A stretch of DNA of 64,000 nt, taken from contig JACRFB010000072.1 in assembly GCA_016218045.1 (NCBI GenBank), positions 1 through 64,000 of the forward strand, written 5' to 3'. Below are positions 35,570 through 44,727 of the stretch, one piece after another. The stretch comes from Ignavibacteriota bacterium (GTDB lineage Bacteria > Bacteroidota > Ignavibacteria > SZUA-365). A program made the position numbers and the translations under genes. Under the pieces are notes generated by a model. The model saw nothing but the letters and a program-made list of their open reading frames with translations, was not told the DNA's origin and did no database searches. The first letter of the stretch is position 1; each line of letters starts with the position of its first letter.

Positions 35570-35656
35570 CCCCGTAACGGAGAACCCATGGGTTGACCCT
35601 CAGCCGTGGGAGTGTCGACGTGCGGACCGTGCAAGGGGGCTTCCCGGCGCTCCGGG
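35570..35656. other. Palindrome-rich gene-free segment
   Basis: Within the 253-base gap 35427-35679 lie a 12-base perfect palindrome AACCCATGGGTT (35583-35594), GTCGAC (35614-35619) and a CCCGG-CGCT-CCGGG hairpin (35643-35656). No reading frame here resembles a protein. It could be a structured RNA or a terminator zone of the upstream gene. Confidence 0.3.
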
Positions 35657-35679
35657 CAGCACCGCGGGTGTAACCATAT

Positions 35680-36114
35680 CTAACTCGACGCGGCCACCGG
35701 CAGTTTCTCGAGATACTCCGCGTACACCTTGTTGTACAGCGCCCCCTGGCGTTTCATACGAAGCAGCTCCACGGCCTCCGCACCACTTTTTCCCATGTAG
35801 GTCAGCATCACACCGGCGAGCAGCGCCGACCGGTTGTGTCCCATACCACAATGTGACAGCACGCCGACGCCATCCTTGACCAGTGTTGCGCCAAGGCGCG
35901 CGATGGCATGCAGACGTTCGAGGTCGGGCAGCCCCTTGTCGTCGAATGGAAAATATACGTACAACATCTGGCCGGGTATCTCGGGAATCCCGAGGTCGAG
36001 ATTGCCGTCCAGATCGAAGATCGCATGGATTTCATTCTGTTTTACAGGTTCCCAATCGTCGATGTCGGGAGAGATGTACAGACAGCCGTGATCGTCTATT
36101 TGAAACAGGTCCAT
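35680..36114 (-). CDS. Dual-specificity protein phosphatase-like protein
   Basis: 144 residues. The phosphatase signature HCxxGxxRS is present as HCGMGHNRS, with catalytic C89 and R95. A candidate general acid Asp sits in PFDDKG (D58/D59). It resembles the small bacterial members of the DSP family. I chose ATG 36114 because GAGGA lies at good distance; ATG 36177 would add 21 residues. The substrate is unknown. Confidence 0.82.
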   Translation of the reverse strand: MDLFQIDDHGCLYISPDIDDWEPVKQNEIHAIFDLDGNLDLGIPEIPGQMLYVYFPFDDKGLPDLERLHAIARLGATLVKDGVGVLSHCGMGHNRSALLAGVMLTYMGKSGAEAVELLRMKRQGALYNKVYAEYLEKLPVAASS

Positions 36115-36385
36115 GGGGATGTCCTCAGAGGAAATGAAACCGGCCACCGCGTGGGCGTGTGTTTCGAATGCGGTCATGCGCGTCCGCCCCTCCGCGCCGT
36201 CAAAACGATTTCCGACGCGTGATGGAACCGGGATTATGGAAGTGAAAGTGCAGCGGGGAATTTGGTGTTTGTTTCTCCGAATTCCAAGCGTGCCGCCACG
36301 CATGCCGCGGGGGAATCACACGAGGCGCTGTACGAGGTGAGATGTTTCTCCCGTGCTGCAGCGCTTCGAACACTCCGTCACATGC

Positions 36386-36751
36386 TCACGCCTTCAGGAA
36401 GTCCAGCGCGGCCTCGAGATCGCGGAAAATCGTGACCGGGTGTCCTGAATTGCGCGCCACCGTTTCGACGAAGTCGTGTGAATGATCGTCGACATCCACA
36501 AGCATGGCGACGCGGTTCGCCCTGTCCACGCCGATGCTGGTCAGATCCTCGTTGGCGAAGGCGAAGTTGCCCGAGGGCTGCTCCACGTTCCGTGCCCCTC
36601 GCGCGTCGAAGAGGTAGCGGTGTATGCCCAGCTTTTCGCCGGTCTCGATCGCTTCGAGGTTGAAGCGTACCGCGGATTCACGGGTCACGTCGTCTGTAAT
36701 CGTGACCAGGATTAACGGCGGGTCCCCAACAATCCGAATCGTGTGCGGCAT
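36386..36751 (-). CDS. SpoIIAA/STAS-like small protein
   Basis: 121 residues with an alternating strand-helix pattern (TIRIVGDPPLILVTITDDV, KLGIHRYLFDARGARN, NRVAMLVDVDDHSHDFVETVARNSG, TIFRDLEAALDFL), typical of SpoIIAA-like/STAS folds. It starts 25 bases after nuoF and may be co-transcribed, but no link to complex I is known. The 271-base gap beyond it shows no feature. Confidence 0.6.
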   Translation of the reverse strand: MPHTIRIVGDPPLILVTITDDVTRESAVRFNLEAIETGEKLGIHRYLFDARGARNVEQPSGNFAFANEDLTSIGVDRANRVAMLVDVDDHSHDFVETVARNSGHPVTIFRDLEAALDFLKA

Positions 36752-36776
36752 AACGCCTCACGCACAAGTGAAAAGG

Positions 36777-38042
36777 TCAGTGGCTGCCAGCGGACATCTC
36801 CGCTTCCAATTCCTCACGGAACCTCTGTATGGTGAATTTCACGGGCCAGGCGGCTGCGTCACCGAGCGCGCACACGGTGTTCCCTTCGATGTTTTGAGCC
36901 ACACTCAGGAGCAGGTCGAGGTCGCCCGCCCTACCCTGACTCGATGCCAAACGGTTGAGTACCTTGAGCATCCAACCCGTTCCCTCGCGGCACGGGGTGC
37001 ACTGCCCGCATGATTCGGCCCAGTAAAAATGGGTGATCCGCGCGAGAACGCGCAGCAGATCGGTGTCTTCGTCCATCACGATGATGCCTGCGGTGCCGAT
37101 GGCCGATCCGACCGCCTTTAGTGACTCCGCATCCATGCGAACGCCGTCAAGCTGATCCCCGCGCAGGGGCGGCATCGAGGATCCGCCCGGGATGACCATC
37201 TTGATCTTTTTGCCTCCGGGCACCCCGCCCGCCACATCGTAAATCAGTTCGGTGAGCAGCATGCCTGTCGGCAGCTCGTACACGCCCGGACGGTTCACAT
37301 GCCCCGATATTCCGTAGAGTATCGGACCCGGCTGCTTCTCCGCCCCGATCTTCGAGAACCAGGCCGCGCCGCGGTCGATGATCGCCGGCACGTTGGCAAT
37401 CGTCTCGACATTGTTGATGGTTGTCGGACAGCCCCAGAGGCCCACCTGCGCCGGGAACGGCGGCTTGACGCGCGGGTAGGGACGTTTGCCTTCGATCGAA
37501 TTCATCAGCGACGACTCTTCGCCGCAAATGTACGCGCCCGCTCCGCGATGCACATGGATGTCGATCGCGTAATCGATTCCGAACGTCTCGCGCATTTTCG
37601 GACCGACATATCCTTTGTTGTACGCCTGCGCCAGCGCCTCTTCCATCAGGCGTGCCCACTTCTCGTACTCGCCGCGGATGTAGATGTAGGCGGTCTGTAT
37701 GCCCATGGCCCAGCCGGCGATGAGTATGCCCTCGATGAGCAGATGGGGATTGAATTCGAAGATCTGCCTGTCCTTGAACGACCCGGGCTCGCTCTCGTCG
37801 CCGTTGATGCAGAGGTATTTCGGCTTGTCGGTCTGTTTGGGCATGAACGTCCACTTCAGCCCGGTGGGAAACGCGGCGCCGCCGCGCCCGCGCAGGCCCG
37901 AGGCCTTCACTTCCGCCGTCACGTTCTCCGGCGCCAGCAGAAACGCCTTGCGCGCATGCTGGTATCCGCGGTGCGCCTCGTACACGGCGATGTCGTGCAG
38001 GTTCTCGATCGGCGGCAGAAGGATGGGCTCGTAGGTCGTCAT
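36777..38042 (-). CDS. nuoF: NADH-quinone oxidoreductase subunit F
   Basis: 421 residues. FMN/NADH-binding motifs are visible: GLRGRGGAAFPTGLKW near 50 and ICGEESSLMNSIEGKRPYPRVKPP near 172. The [4Fe-4S] N3 ligands are in SCGQCTPCREGTGW, with the fourth Cys in NTVCALGDAA. This is the NADH-oxidising subunit. It is separated from nuoE by a 104-base gap with repeats. Confidence 0.95.
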   Translation of the reverse strand: MTTYEPILLPPIENLHDIAVYEAHRGYQHARKAFLLAPENVTAEVKASGLRGRGGAAFPTGLKWTFMPKQTDKPKYLCINGDESEPGSFKDRQIFEFNPHLLIEGILIAGWAMGIQTAYIYIRGEYEKWARLMEEALAQAYNKGYVGPKMRETFGIDYAIDIHVHRGAGAYICGEESSLMNSIEGKRPYPRVKPPFPAQVGLWGCPTTINNVETIANVPAIIDRGAAWFSKIGAEKQPGPILYGISGHVNRPGVYELPTGMLLTELIYDVAGGVPGGKKIKMVIPGGSSMPPLRGDQLDGVRMDAESLKAVGSAIGTAGIIVMDEDTDLLRVLARITHFYWAESCGQCTPCREGTGWMLKVLNRLASSQGRAGDLDLLLSVAQNIEGNTVCALGDAAAWPVKFTIQRFREELEAEMSAGSH

Positions 38043-38049
38043 TGTTTCC

Positions 38050-38121
38050 GTGTCTCGTGTCTCACCCGGCCAGAGACGCGGCAGCCGGGCAAATCATCGT
38101 ATTCTGGATTCTGTATTCTGA
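38050..38121. repeat. Heptamer repeats and hairpin between nuoE and nuoF
   Basis: GTGTCTC occurs twice in tandem at 38050-38063 and ATTCTGN three times at 38101-38121, both with 7-bp period. Between them CCCGGC (38065-38070) and GCCGGG (38084-38089) can pair around a 13-base loop. The segment may separate the translation of nuoE and nuoF. Confidence 0.65.
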
Positions 38122-38146
38122 ATTGTCGCTTCCGGTGTCGCGGGCA

Positions 38147-38629
38147 TCAGCCCTTCGCCGCGAGGCGGTCTATGACCTCGACCACGTTTGCAGGCGTGAG
38201 CTTCTCGTAATAATCCTTGTTCACCGACATCATCGGCGCTGTGCCGCAGGAGCCGAGGCATTCCGCCTCGTGAATGGTGAACAGGCCGTCGGCCGTGGTT
38301 TCGCCGGGACCGATGCCGAGCTTGTCCTTCAGGACGGCAAGCACCGTATCGGATCCGCACAGCAGACACGACACGTTCGTGCACACCTGCAGGTTGTACT
38401 TGCCAAGCGGGTGCTGGTGGTACATCTCGTAGAACGAAACAACGCCCAGCACCGATTCGACCGGCACATCCAGCAGCGATGCCACGTACGCGGCGCCTTC
38501 ATCCGAAACCCAGCCGTGCCGATCCTGGTACAAATGCAGCACACCCATCAACGCCGCGAGGCCGGTGGGGTAGTGGGATCGTATCTCTGCGACTTTGGCG
38601 AGGTCTTCCGGAGTGAACATGGCATCCAT
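38147..38629 (-). CDS. nuoE: NADH-quinone oxidoreductase subunit E
   Basis: 160 residues, thioredoxin-like [2Fe-2S] subunit. Ligands are C83 and C88 (CTNVSC) and C124 and C128 (CLGSC). It lies next to NuoF in the NADH dehydrogenase module. I chose ATG 38629, 4 bases after the nuoD stop; an in-frame ATG at 38620 is the alternative. Confidence 0.93.
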   Translation of the reverse strand: MDAMFTPEDLAKVAEIRSHYPTGLAALMGVLHLYQDRHGWVSDEGAAYVASLLDVPVESVLGVVSFYEMYHQHPLGKYNLQVCTNVSCLLCGSDTVLAVLKDKLGIGPGETTADGLFTIHEAECLGSCGTAPMMSVNKDYYEKLTPANVVEVIDRLAAKG

Positions 38630-38633
38630 GTGA

Positions 38634-39929
38634 TTACTTGTCGGCTTCACCCATCACGGGATCGATGCTCCCGACGACGGCGACGATATCGGACAGCAGG
38701 TGCCCCTTTACGAGCCGCGGCACAACGCTGATGTTGTAAAATGACGGGGAGCGGATTTTCAGGCGCCAGGGATGTCCGTCGCCGCGGCTGACGATGTGGA
38801 ATCCGAGCTGCCCCTTCGAGGATTCGACCGCGTGATACACCTCGCCCGCGGGAGGATTTACGCCGAAGTTGACGATCATAAAATCGTGGATCAGCTCTTC
38901 CATGCGGGTGTAAATGCGCTCCTTGCGCGGAAGCACCTTCTTGGGTTCATGCGCGTGCACCGGACCCGCAGGCATCTTGTCGAGGCACTGCCGCACAATC
39001 GAGGCGCTTTCGTACAGCTCGTAGAGGCGCACGTAGTAGCGCGAGAGGGCGTCGCATTCGTCCTCGGTGATCACCTTGAAATCGAGCTGGTCGTATACGA
39101 GGTACGGCGTGTCGCGGCGCAGATCCATCGCAATGCCCGAGCCGCGGAGGTTCGGACCGGTGAATCCTGCGGCGAGTGCGTCGGCGCCGGAAATCACACC
39201 CAGATTGCGGCAACGGTCCACAAAAATCCTGTTGCGATTGAGCAGACGTTCACATTCGCGCACTCGCTCGGGGAACTGATCGAGGAAGACGCGTATCGCG
39301 GCGAGGGCCTCGTCGTCGACGTCCTGGGCGACTCCGCCGATACGTGTGTAACTCGTGGTGAAACGCGCTCCGGCAATGAGGTCGAAAATGTCGTACAACT
39401 TTTCTCGTTCGCGGAAACACCACAGCAGCAGCGTCATCGCGCCCACGTCCATCGCCATGACGCCCAGGGCCACAAGATGCGACGAGATGCGCGCCAGTTC
39501 CGACACCAGCGTGCGTACCCACTGCGCGCGCGGCGGCGCCTCGATGCCGAGAAGTTTTTCGACGGCAAGGATGTACGCCACATTGTTGTGCATCGGCTGC
39601 AGATAGTCGAGCCGGTCGGTGTGCGGAATGAACTCGTGGTACGATTCGTTCTCCGCGATCTTTTCGTACCCGCGGTGCAGGTAACCCAGTTCGGGTACAC
39701 AATGCACGACGGTCTCGCCGTCGAGACGGAGAAGCAGGCGAAGTACCCCGTGTGTGGCGGGATGCGACGGCCCCATGTTCAGCACCATGTCGTTTTCGAG
39801 CGGATCCTCGAACGACAGATTGGGGTCGGCGTCAAGAAGCGCCTGCAGAATTTTCGAGCGCTTCTCGCGCGCGGGCAGCGCCGCGGTGCTTATGGGAGCG
39901 TTGAAGTCGAGATCGGACGCGATGCTCAT
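38634..39929 (-). CDS. nuoD: NADH-quinone oxidoreductase subunit D (49 kDa)
   Basis: 431 residues with family motifs NMGPSHPATHGVLRLLLRLDGE near 52-73, YLQPMHNNVAYI near 108, and the C-terminal FYNISVVPRLVKGHLLSDIVAVVGSIDPVMGEADK. Together with NuoB it forms the quinone-reduction site. There is an N-terminal extension of about 45 residues. It lies 9 bases after nuoC. Confidence 0.96.
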   Translation of the reverse strand: MSIASDLDFNAPISTAALPAREKRSKILQALLDADPNLSFEDPLENDMVLNMGPSHPATHGVLRLLLRLDGETVVHCVPELGYLHRGYEKIAENESYHEFIPHTDRLDYLQPMHNNVAYILAVEKLLGIEAPPRAQWVRTLVSELARISSHLVALGVMAMDVGAMTLLLWCFREREKLYDIFDLIAGARFTTSYTRIGGVAQDVDDEALAAIRVFLDQFPERVRECERLLNRNRIFVDRCRNLGVISGADALAAGFTGPNLRGSGIAMDLRRDTPYLVYDQLDFKVITEDECDALSRYYVRLYELYESASIVRQCLDKMPAGPVHAHEPKKVLPRKERIYTRMEELIHDFMIVNFGVNPPAGEVYHAVESSKGQLGFHIVSRGDGHPWRLKIRSPSFYNISVVPRLVKGHLLSDIVAVVGSIDPVMGEADK

Positions 39930-39938
39930 GTCGGGGTG

Positions 39939-40430
39939 TTAACGTTTCGGCAGAGGAATGGAACCGGGGACGCCCATCAGCGGGAAATCTTTCCGCAGCG
40001 GGTAATACTCGTAGTCCTCCGGCATGTACATGCGGCGAAGATCCGGATGGCCTGTGAACTGCACGCCGATCATGTCGTAGGCCTCGCGTTCGGCGAAATT
40101 GGCCGAGGGAAATATGGGCGTGATGGACGGCAATTGCGCGTCCTTCTCATCCACCGCCGTCTTTACATGAATGCGCACCTTCTCGCGAACCGAAAAGAAG
40201 TGATACTTCACTTCAAAGCGGTTGCGCCGTGTGAAGGCGTCCATCGCGAACATGTCCTCACAGAGCGGGAACGGGCAGGCGCTGTTGTCGCGCAGCCAGA
40301 GGGCCACTTCGGCGATGGCGCTTTTCTCGATGTGCACGGTCACGTCGTCGCGGAATTCACTCACGTCGAGAATGCGCTCACCGAAGCTTTCGCGCAGGCC
40401 CGCGATCACTGTTTCGAGTATGGGTTTCAT
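39939..40430 (-). CDS. nuoC: NADH-quinone oxidoreductase subunit C (30 kDa)
   Basis: 163 residues. The conserved ending FPSANFAEREAYDMIGVQFTGHPDLRRMYMPEDYEYYPLRKDFP is the 30-kDa subunit signature. It is a structural subunit of the peripheral arm next to NuoD. It is a separate gene here, not the CD fusion of enterobacteria. Confidence 0.94.
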   Translation of the reverse strand: MKPILETVIAGLRESFGERILDVSEFRDDVTVHIEKSAIAEVALWLRDNSACPFPLCEDMFAMDAFTRRNRFEVKYHFFSVREKVRIHVKTAVDEKDAQLPSITPIFPSANFAEREAYDMIGVQFTGHPDLRRMYMPEDYEYYPLRKDFPLMGVPGSIPLPKR

Positions 40431-40475
40431 GAGAGACTTGCGGGGCTGTATCGTGCAAGGCGAACAACCGCCCGG

Positions 40476-40979
40476 TCAGGCGGCCTTCGTCTCCTCGCTG
40501 TTCATGTAGTCGAGCACGCTGCTCGCACCCACTTTCTTCTGCAGTTCGATAAGCGCGTGGAAGAGGTTGTCGGGGCGCGGCGGACATCCGGATACAAAAA
40601 CATCGACGGGAAGAAACTGGTCGATGCCCTGCACCACGGAATAAGAACGGAACATGCCGCCCGACGAGGCGCAGGCGCCCATCGCGATCACCCACCGCGG
40701 TTCGGCCATCTGGTCGTAAATCTTTCGCACAACCTTCGCCATCTTGTATGTCACGGTGCCGGCCACAATCATCACGTCGGATTGGCGCGGCGAAAAACGC
40801 ATGACCTCCATGCCGAAACGCGAAATATCGTGGCGCGGATCTCCTGCCGACATGAGTTCGATGGCGCAGCACGAAATTCCCATCGGCATCGGCCACAGCG
40901 AGTTTTTTCGCGCCCATGCTGCCAATGCATCTATTTTTGTGGTGATATATCCCTCACCAAGTGCGGATTCTAGTCCCAT
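40476..40979 (-). CDS. nuoB: NADH-quinone oxidoreductase subunit B
   Basis: 167 residues. Ligands for cluster N2 are visible: the tandem Cys pair in [17 protein letters not shown] and GCPPRPD. This is the last cluster before quinone. It overlaps nuoA by 10 bases. Confidence 0.96.
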   Translation of the reverse strand: MGLESALGEGYITTKIDALAAWARKNSLWPMPMGISCCAIELMSAGDPRHDISRFGMEVMRFSPRQSDVMIVAGTVTYKMAKVVRKIYDQMAEPRWVIAMGACASSGGMFRSYSVVQGIDQFLPVDVFVSGCPPRPDNLFHALIELQKKVGASSVLDYMNSEETKAA

Positions 40980-41326
40980 CTCAGGGCTCCTTTCTTCAGA
41001 ATGTACACGTAGCCAACCATAAGGATGGTTATGAATACAATCATTTCAACGAAACCGAACAGCCCCAGGTTCCGGTACTGCACTGCCCAGGGATACATAA
41101 ACACCACTTCGATATCGAAGAGGATGAACAGTACGGCCACCATGTAATATTTGACGGAAAAGCGCTCGTGCGCCGAACGCACGGGCTCCATGCCGCTTTC
41201 ATACGTGGAGTGTTTCTCGCGGTTCGGGCGTTGCGGTCCGAGCAGCCATGAGAGGTTCGCGGAAACGACGCCGAAAATGACGGCGACTGCGAGGATGAGA
41301 AAGATGGGAATGTACGCTTCGAGCAT
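40970..41326 (-). CDS. nuoA: NADH-quinone oxidoreductase subunit A
   Basis: 118 residues with three transmembrane helices. The conserved TYESGMEPV and [15 protein letters not shown] motifs are present. It is the membrane hinge between the peripheral and membrane arms, and the first gene of the nuo run here, with a good promoter 32 bases upstream. Confidence 0.95.
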   Translation of the reverse strand: MLEAYIPIFLILAVAVIFGVVSANLSWLLGPQRPNREKHSTYESGMEPVRSAHERFSVKYYMVAVLFILFDIEVVFMYPWAVQYRNLGLFGFVEMIVFITILMVGYVYILKKGALRWD

Positions 41327-41357
41327 GAGTCAGTGGATGTGCTGCGGCTATCTTTCG

Positions 41358-41386
41358 AATGTAGGGAAATTCGGACACCGAACCAA
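41358..41386 (-). promoter_or_regulatory. Probable promoter of the nuo operon
   Basis: On the minus strand TTGGTT (41386-41381) and TACATT (41363-41358) are exactly 17 bases apart, and the -10 box ends 31 bases before the nuoA start. It sits in the 72-base gap after the acyl-CoA synthetase stop. Confidence 0.5.
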
Positions 41387-41398
41387 GATGATCGGGGC

Positions 41399-43210
41399 CT
41401 AGGTCTTGTACATGGTCTCGATCACGTCCTTGTACCGGGCCTCGACATCCTTGCGTTTCACCTTCAGCGTGGGTGTCAAACCGCCGTTTTCGATTGTCAG
41501 CGGTTCTTCGAGAAGGGTGAAACGTCGCACACGTTCGAAGCTCGCAAGATCCTTCTGCGCGCCCTGTATCCGCTCCTCGATCAGGCGCTGGATTTCGGGA
41601 TTCTGGGCCAGTTCGCTCTTTTCACCGAAGGCGATGCCGTGTGCACGGGCGTAATCGGCCAGCGCGTCGTAGTCGGGCACTATGAGCGCGCTGAGAAACA
41701 TGCGTTTATCACCGATAAGCACAAACTGCTCGATGAATTCCGTGCCGGAGAAAAGGTTCTCGATCGGCTGCGGGGCGATGTTTTTTCCGCCGGAACTGAC
41801 AAACAGGTGCTTTTTCCGGTCCGTGATGGAGATGTACCCTTCGGAGTCTATCGTCCCGATGTCACCCGTGTGCAGCCAGCCGTCGCTGTCGATCGACTCG
41901 GCCGTTGCTTCGGGATTGTTGTAATACCCCATCATGACATGCGGCCCGCGCGTCAGGATCTCGCCGTCCTCGGCGATGCGCACCTCGACGCCTGGGATCG
42001 GATGACCCACAGTGCCGAAGCGGTAGGCCTCGGGACGATTCGCGGCGATCACGGGCGAACTTTCCGTGAGGCCGTATCCTTCGATGATCAGCACTCCCAC
42101 GGCCTCGAAGAACTCGCCGAGTTCACGCGGCAGCGCCGCGCCGCCCGACACAAAAAACTTGATGCGTCCGCCGACCCGTGCTTTCAGTTTGCTGAAGACG
42201 AGGCGGTCCGCCAGCGCATGACGCGCGCGCAGCCCCGCGGATATGCGGCCCGCGCGGCGCGCCTTGGCATAGGCGCGGCCGACGGATACGGCCCAGGCGA
42301 AAATCTTGCGCCGCGATGCGGGATCCTTCTCCACCTTGCGCAGGATGCGCGTGTGGATACGCTCGAAGAGCCGCGGCACCGCACACACGATGGTCGGATG
42401 CACTTCCAGCAGGTTGTCGGCGACGGTCTCGATCGATTCCGCGTACGCGGTCGCGGCGCCGCAGGCCATCGCGGTGTAGTATCCCGCCATGCGCTCGAAC
42501 ACATGACAGAGCGGGAGAAACGACAGCAGAAGATCGTCAGGAGTGATGGGCAGCACCTGCGATGAGGCCGTGATGTTCGATACAAAATTGCTGTGCGAAA
42601 GCATCACGCCTTTGGGGTTGCCCGTGGTTCCCGAAGTGTAGATGATCGTGCACAGGTCCTCGGGGCGCACGGCACGCGCCGCCTTTGAGAGCATATGCGG
42701 ATCGAACTGCACGGAGGCGGTTCCGAGTTCCATCACCCGTGAGAAATGCAGCACGTCGTCGGGAGCGTTGTCCACCTTCTCGTTCATCACGATCACATGC
42801 CGGAGCGACGGAACGCTCTCCCGGATCTTTAACACCTTTCCAAGCTGGAATTGATTCGATACGATGATCGCGCGCGCACCGCTGTCGTTGAGAATGAATT
42901 CGATCTGTTTGGCGGTCTGCGAAGGGAAAATGGGCACGTCGACACAGCGCAACGCAAGCGACGCGACATCGGCGATGACCCACTCGGGGCGGTTCTCCGA
43001 CAGGATCGCGACACGGTCGTGTTCCTCGATGCCCAGCTCCATCATCCCGAACGCAAATCGCGTCACCATGTCCTGTGCTTCGGAATAGGTTATGCCGACG
43101 TACGCGCCATTTTTTTTGTGCATCAAATACGGTTGCTCGCGGGAGGCGTACTTCGTGAACAGGTGGTGGAACATTTCCACGATCGTCGTGAACTGTACTG
43201 CAAGGCTCAT
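41399..43210 (-). CDS. fadD: Long-chain acyl-CoA synthetase (AMP-forming)
   Basis: 603 residues. The AMP-binding P-loop motif IIYTSGTTGNPKGVMLSHSN lies near 172-191. Further motifs are EGYGLTESSPVIAANR and the adenylate-binding TGDIGTIDSEGYISITDRKKHLFVSSGGKNIAP. It probably activates long-chain fatty acids; the exact chain length cannot be read. The ATG at 43210 precedes MSLAVQFTTI; upstream codons look non-coding. It is transcribed divergently from the next gene across a 252-base gap in which I see no convincing promoter. Confidence 0.9.
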   Translation of the reverse strand: MSLAVQFTTIVEMFHHLFTKYASREQPYLMHKKNGAYVGITYSEAQDMVTRFAFGMMELGIEEHDRVAILSENRPEWVIADVASLALRCVDVPIFPSQTAKQIEFILNDSGARAIIVSNQFQLGKVLKIRESVPSLRHVIVMNEKVDNAPDDVLHFSRVMELGTASVQFDPHMLSKAARAVRPEDLCTIIYTSGTTGNPKGVMLSHSNFVSNITASSQVLPITPDDLLLSFLPLCHVFERMAGYYTAMACGAATAYAESIETVADNLLEVHPTIVCAVPRLFERIHTRILRKVEKDPASRRKIFAWAVSVGRAYAKARRAGRISAGLRARHALADRLVFSKLKARVGGRIKFFVSGGAALPRELGEFFEAVGVLIIEGYGLTESSPVIAANRPEAYRFGTVGHPIPGVEVRIAEDGEILTRGPHVMMGYYNNPEATAESIDSDGWLHTGDIGTIDSEGYISITDRKKHLFVSSGGKNIAPQPIENLFSGTEFIEQFVLIGDKRMFLSALIVPDYDALADYARAHGIAFGEKSELAQNPEIQRLIEERIQGAQKDLASFERVRRFTLLEEPLTIENGGLTPTLKVKRKDVEARYKDVIETMYKT

Positions 43211-43462
43211 GGACCATCCCGCAAGAGTTGCCGAATTCGGAGAATATCGAGAGAAAATATCATCGCGCAGACGGAGATGCAAGCACCCGCGTCCGCGCCC
43301 GCCAGCCCTGATATCGTGAAGAAACTGCAATGAAATTCCAGAAACCTGATGCAATTCAGGATTGAACTTCACTATCTTTCGGCTCTACTACACGGGGCCT
43401 TATTCCTGATCCCGGTGCCAGGGGCACACCACAATCGTACCATCACCAGCGCCGTATTCTCA

Positions 43463-44704
43463 ATGTCCGTCAATGAACCCGGTTCATATTTCGACCTGAA
43501 ACCTTTGCTCGACGAGGTGGTGTCGCAGCACGGGGACGCTGCACGCGCGAGGGAAACCGGTTTGGACATCGAGTCCGATCCGTCTCTTCCGCGCGCATTC
43601 GGCAACCCCGACACACTGCGCCGCATTCTCTCGTGGCTGGGACGGCTCAGTCTCGAAACGGTCCGCAACGGCGAGCGCGTCCGCATCACGGCCCGCGCGC
43701 TTCCAACCGGCACACACGTCGCGTTCAACTTTCCGCCGAGTCCCGCCGTGCATCTGACGTTTCAGACCACGCCGGGAATCATCGAAAAACGACCGACACC
43801 CGCGGGCATACTTTCGATGTCGGACAATATTGTCCTCTACACTCTCGCACAAAAAACGGCGGCCGCGCACGGCATGAAAGTGTGGCTCGACCAGGATCCC
43901 CTCATCGCCCGTCTCAACGTGTACATACACGATTACGGCATGATGGCGCAGGTGGAACGGAAGGTCCCGCTTGTGCTCGTCATCGAGGATGTTGTTCCCA
44001 TCGGCACGCTGCTCGAATACTACTTGAACCACGCCGGCTTCCAGACGCTGCACGCGTACAATGGCGAATCGGGCATCGAGGAGGCACGCACACACGTGCC
44101 CGATCTGATCACACTTGACGTGTGGATGCCCAGCATGGACGGTCTCGAGGTGCTCAACACGCTCAAGGCCGACGAGAGAACGCGGCGCATTCCCGTGGTA
44201 CTCATCACGGTGCTTCCGAACCGTCTTGTGGGATACGAGCGCGGCGCGTCGGATTATCTGCAGAAGCCCGTCATGCGCGAAGACGTGATCGAATGCGCGC
44301 AACGCCTGACACGTCTCGGCCTGCGGGACAGGCCCGTGCCGTCACCATCGTTCGACCGGCTGGCGGCGATTGGACGTTCGCCGGCTTTCGCCGACGAGCT
44401 GCGACGCCGCTTTCCGCACGCGGAGGTGACGTCGTTCGACCTGCAAAACCGCGCCTCGCTTGCGCTCGTCGCCGACGGCAACCCGCCCGGACTCGTATGC
44501 ATCGAACACGACGCCGCATCGACCGATTCGCTCGCAGCGGCCCTGCGTTTCGCCCTGATGGAACAGCTCGCCACCAGTCCGATACTGGGTGTCGCCACCG
44601 ACGGCAATCCCGAATCGCTCCGTGATGAGACATGCGCGTTCCACGGCATACTGCCGCTTTCGGACCTGTCGCACGACGCCGTAACCGCGGCGCTCGCGTA
44701 CTGA
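43463..44704 (+). CDS. Degenerate HATPase-like domain fused to receiver domain
   Basis: 413 residues. Residues 1-165 follow the layout of a histidine-kinase ATPase domain (DLKPLLDEVV, FGNPDTLRRILSWLGRL, ERVRITARA, then a final HGMKVWLDQDPLIARLNV strand). But the N-box Asn, the G1 DxGxG motif and the GLGL motif are all missing, so ATP binding is unlikely. A receiver follows (about 168-290) with an intact acidic pair (E175-D176), phospho-Asp D219 and a Lys in YLQKPV. The last 100 residues look like a second, eroded receiver. It probably acts as a binding or scaffold partner in phosphorelay signalling. Confidence 0.78.
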   Translation: MSVNEPGSYFDLKPLLDEVVSQHGDAARARETGLDIESDPSLPRAFGNPDTLRRILSWLGRLSLETVRNGERVRITARALPTGTHVAFNFPPSPAVHLTFQTTPGIIEKRPTPAGILSMSDNIVLYTLAQKTAAAHGMKVWLDQDPLIARLNVYIHDYGMMAQVERKVPLVLVIEDVVPIGTLLEYYLNHAGFQTLHAYNGESGIEEARTHVPDLITLDVWMPSMDGLEVLNTLKADERTRRIPVVLITVLPNRLVGYERGASDYLQKPVMREDVIECAQRLTRLGLRDRPVPSPSFDRLAAIGRSPAFADELRRRFPHAEVTSFDLQNRASLALVADGNPPGLVCIEHDAASTDSLAAALRFALMEQLATSPILGVATDGNPESLRDETCAFHGILPLSDLSHDAVTAALAY

Positions 44705-44727
44705 AACGCGGCGCCGCAAGCGCGGAT

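Noticed and set aside
35570-35656. Group II intron remnant or TPP/cobalamin riboswitch
   Set aside because: Short hairpins and a GGTTGACCCT-like stretch looked suggestive, but no intron domain V, reverse transcriptase, B12 box or thi box could be found.
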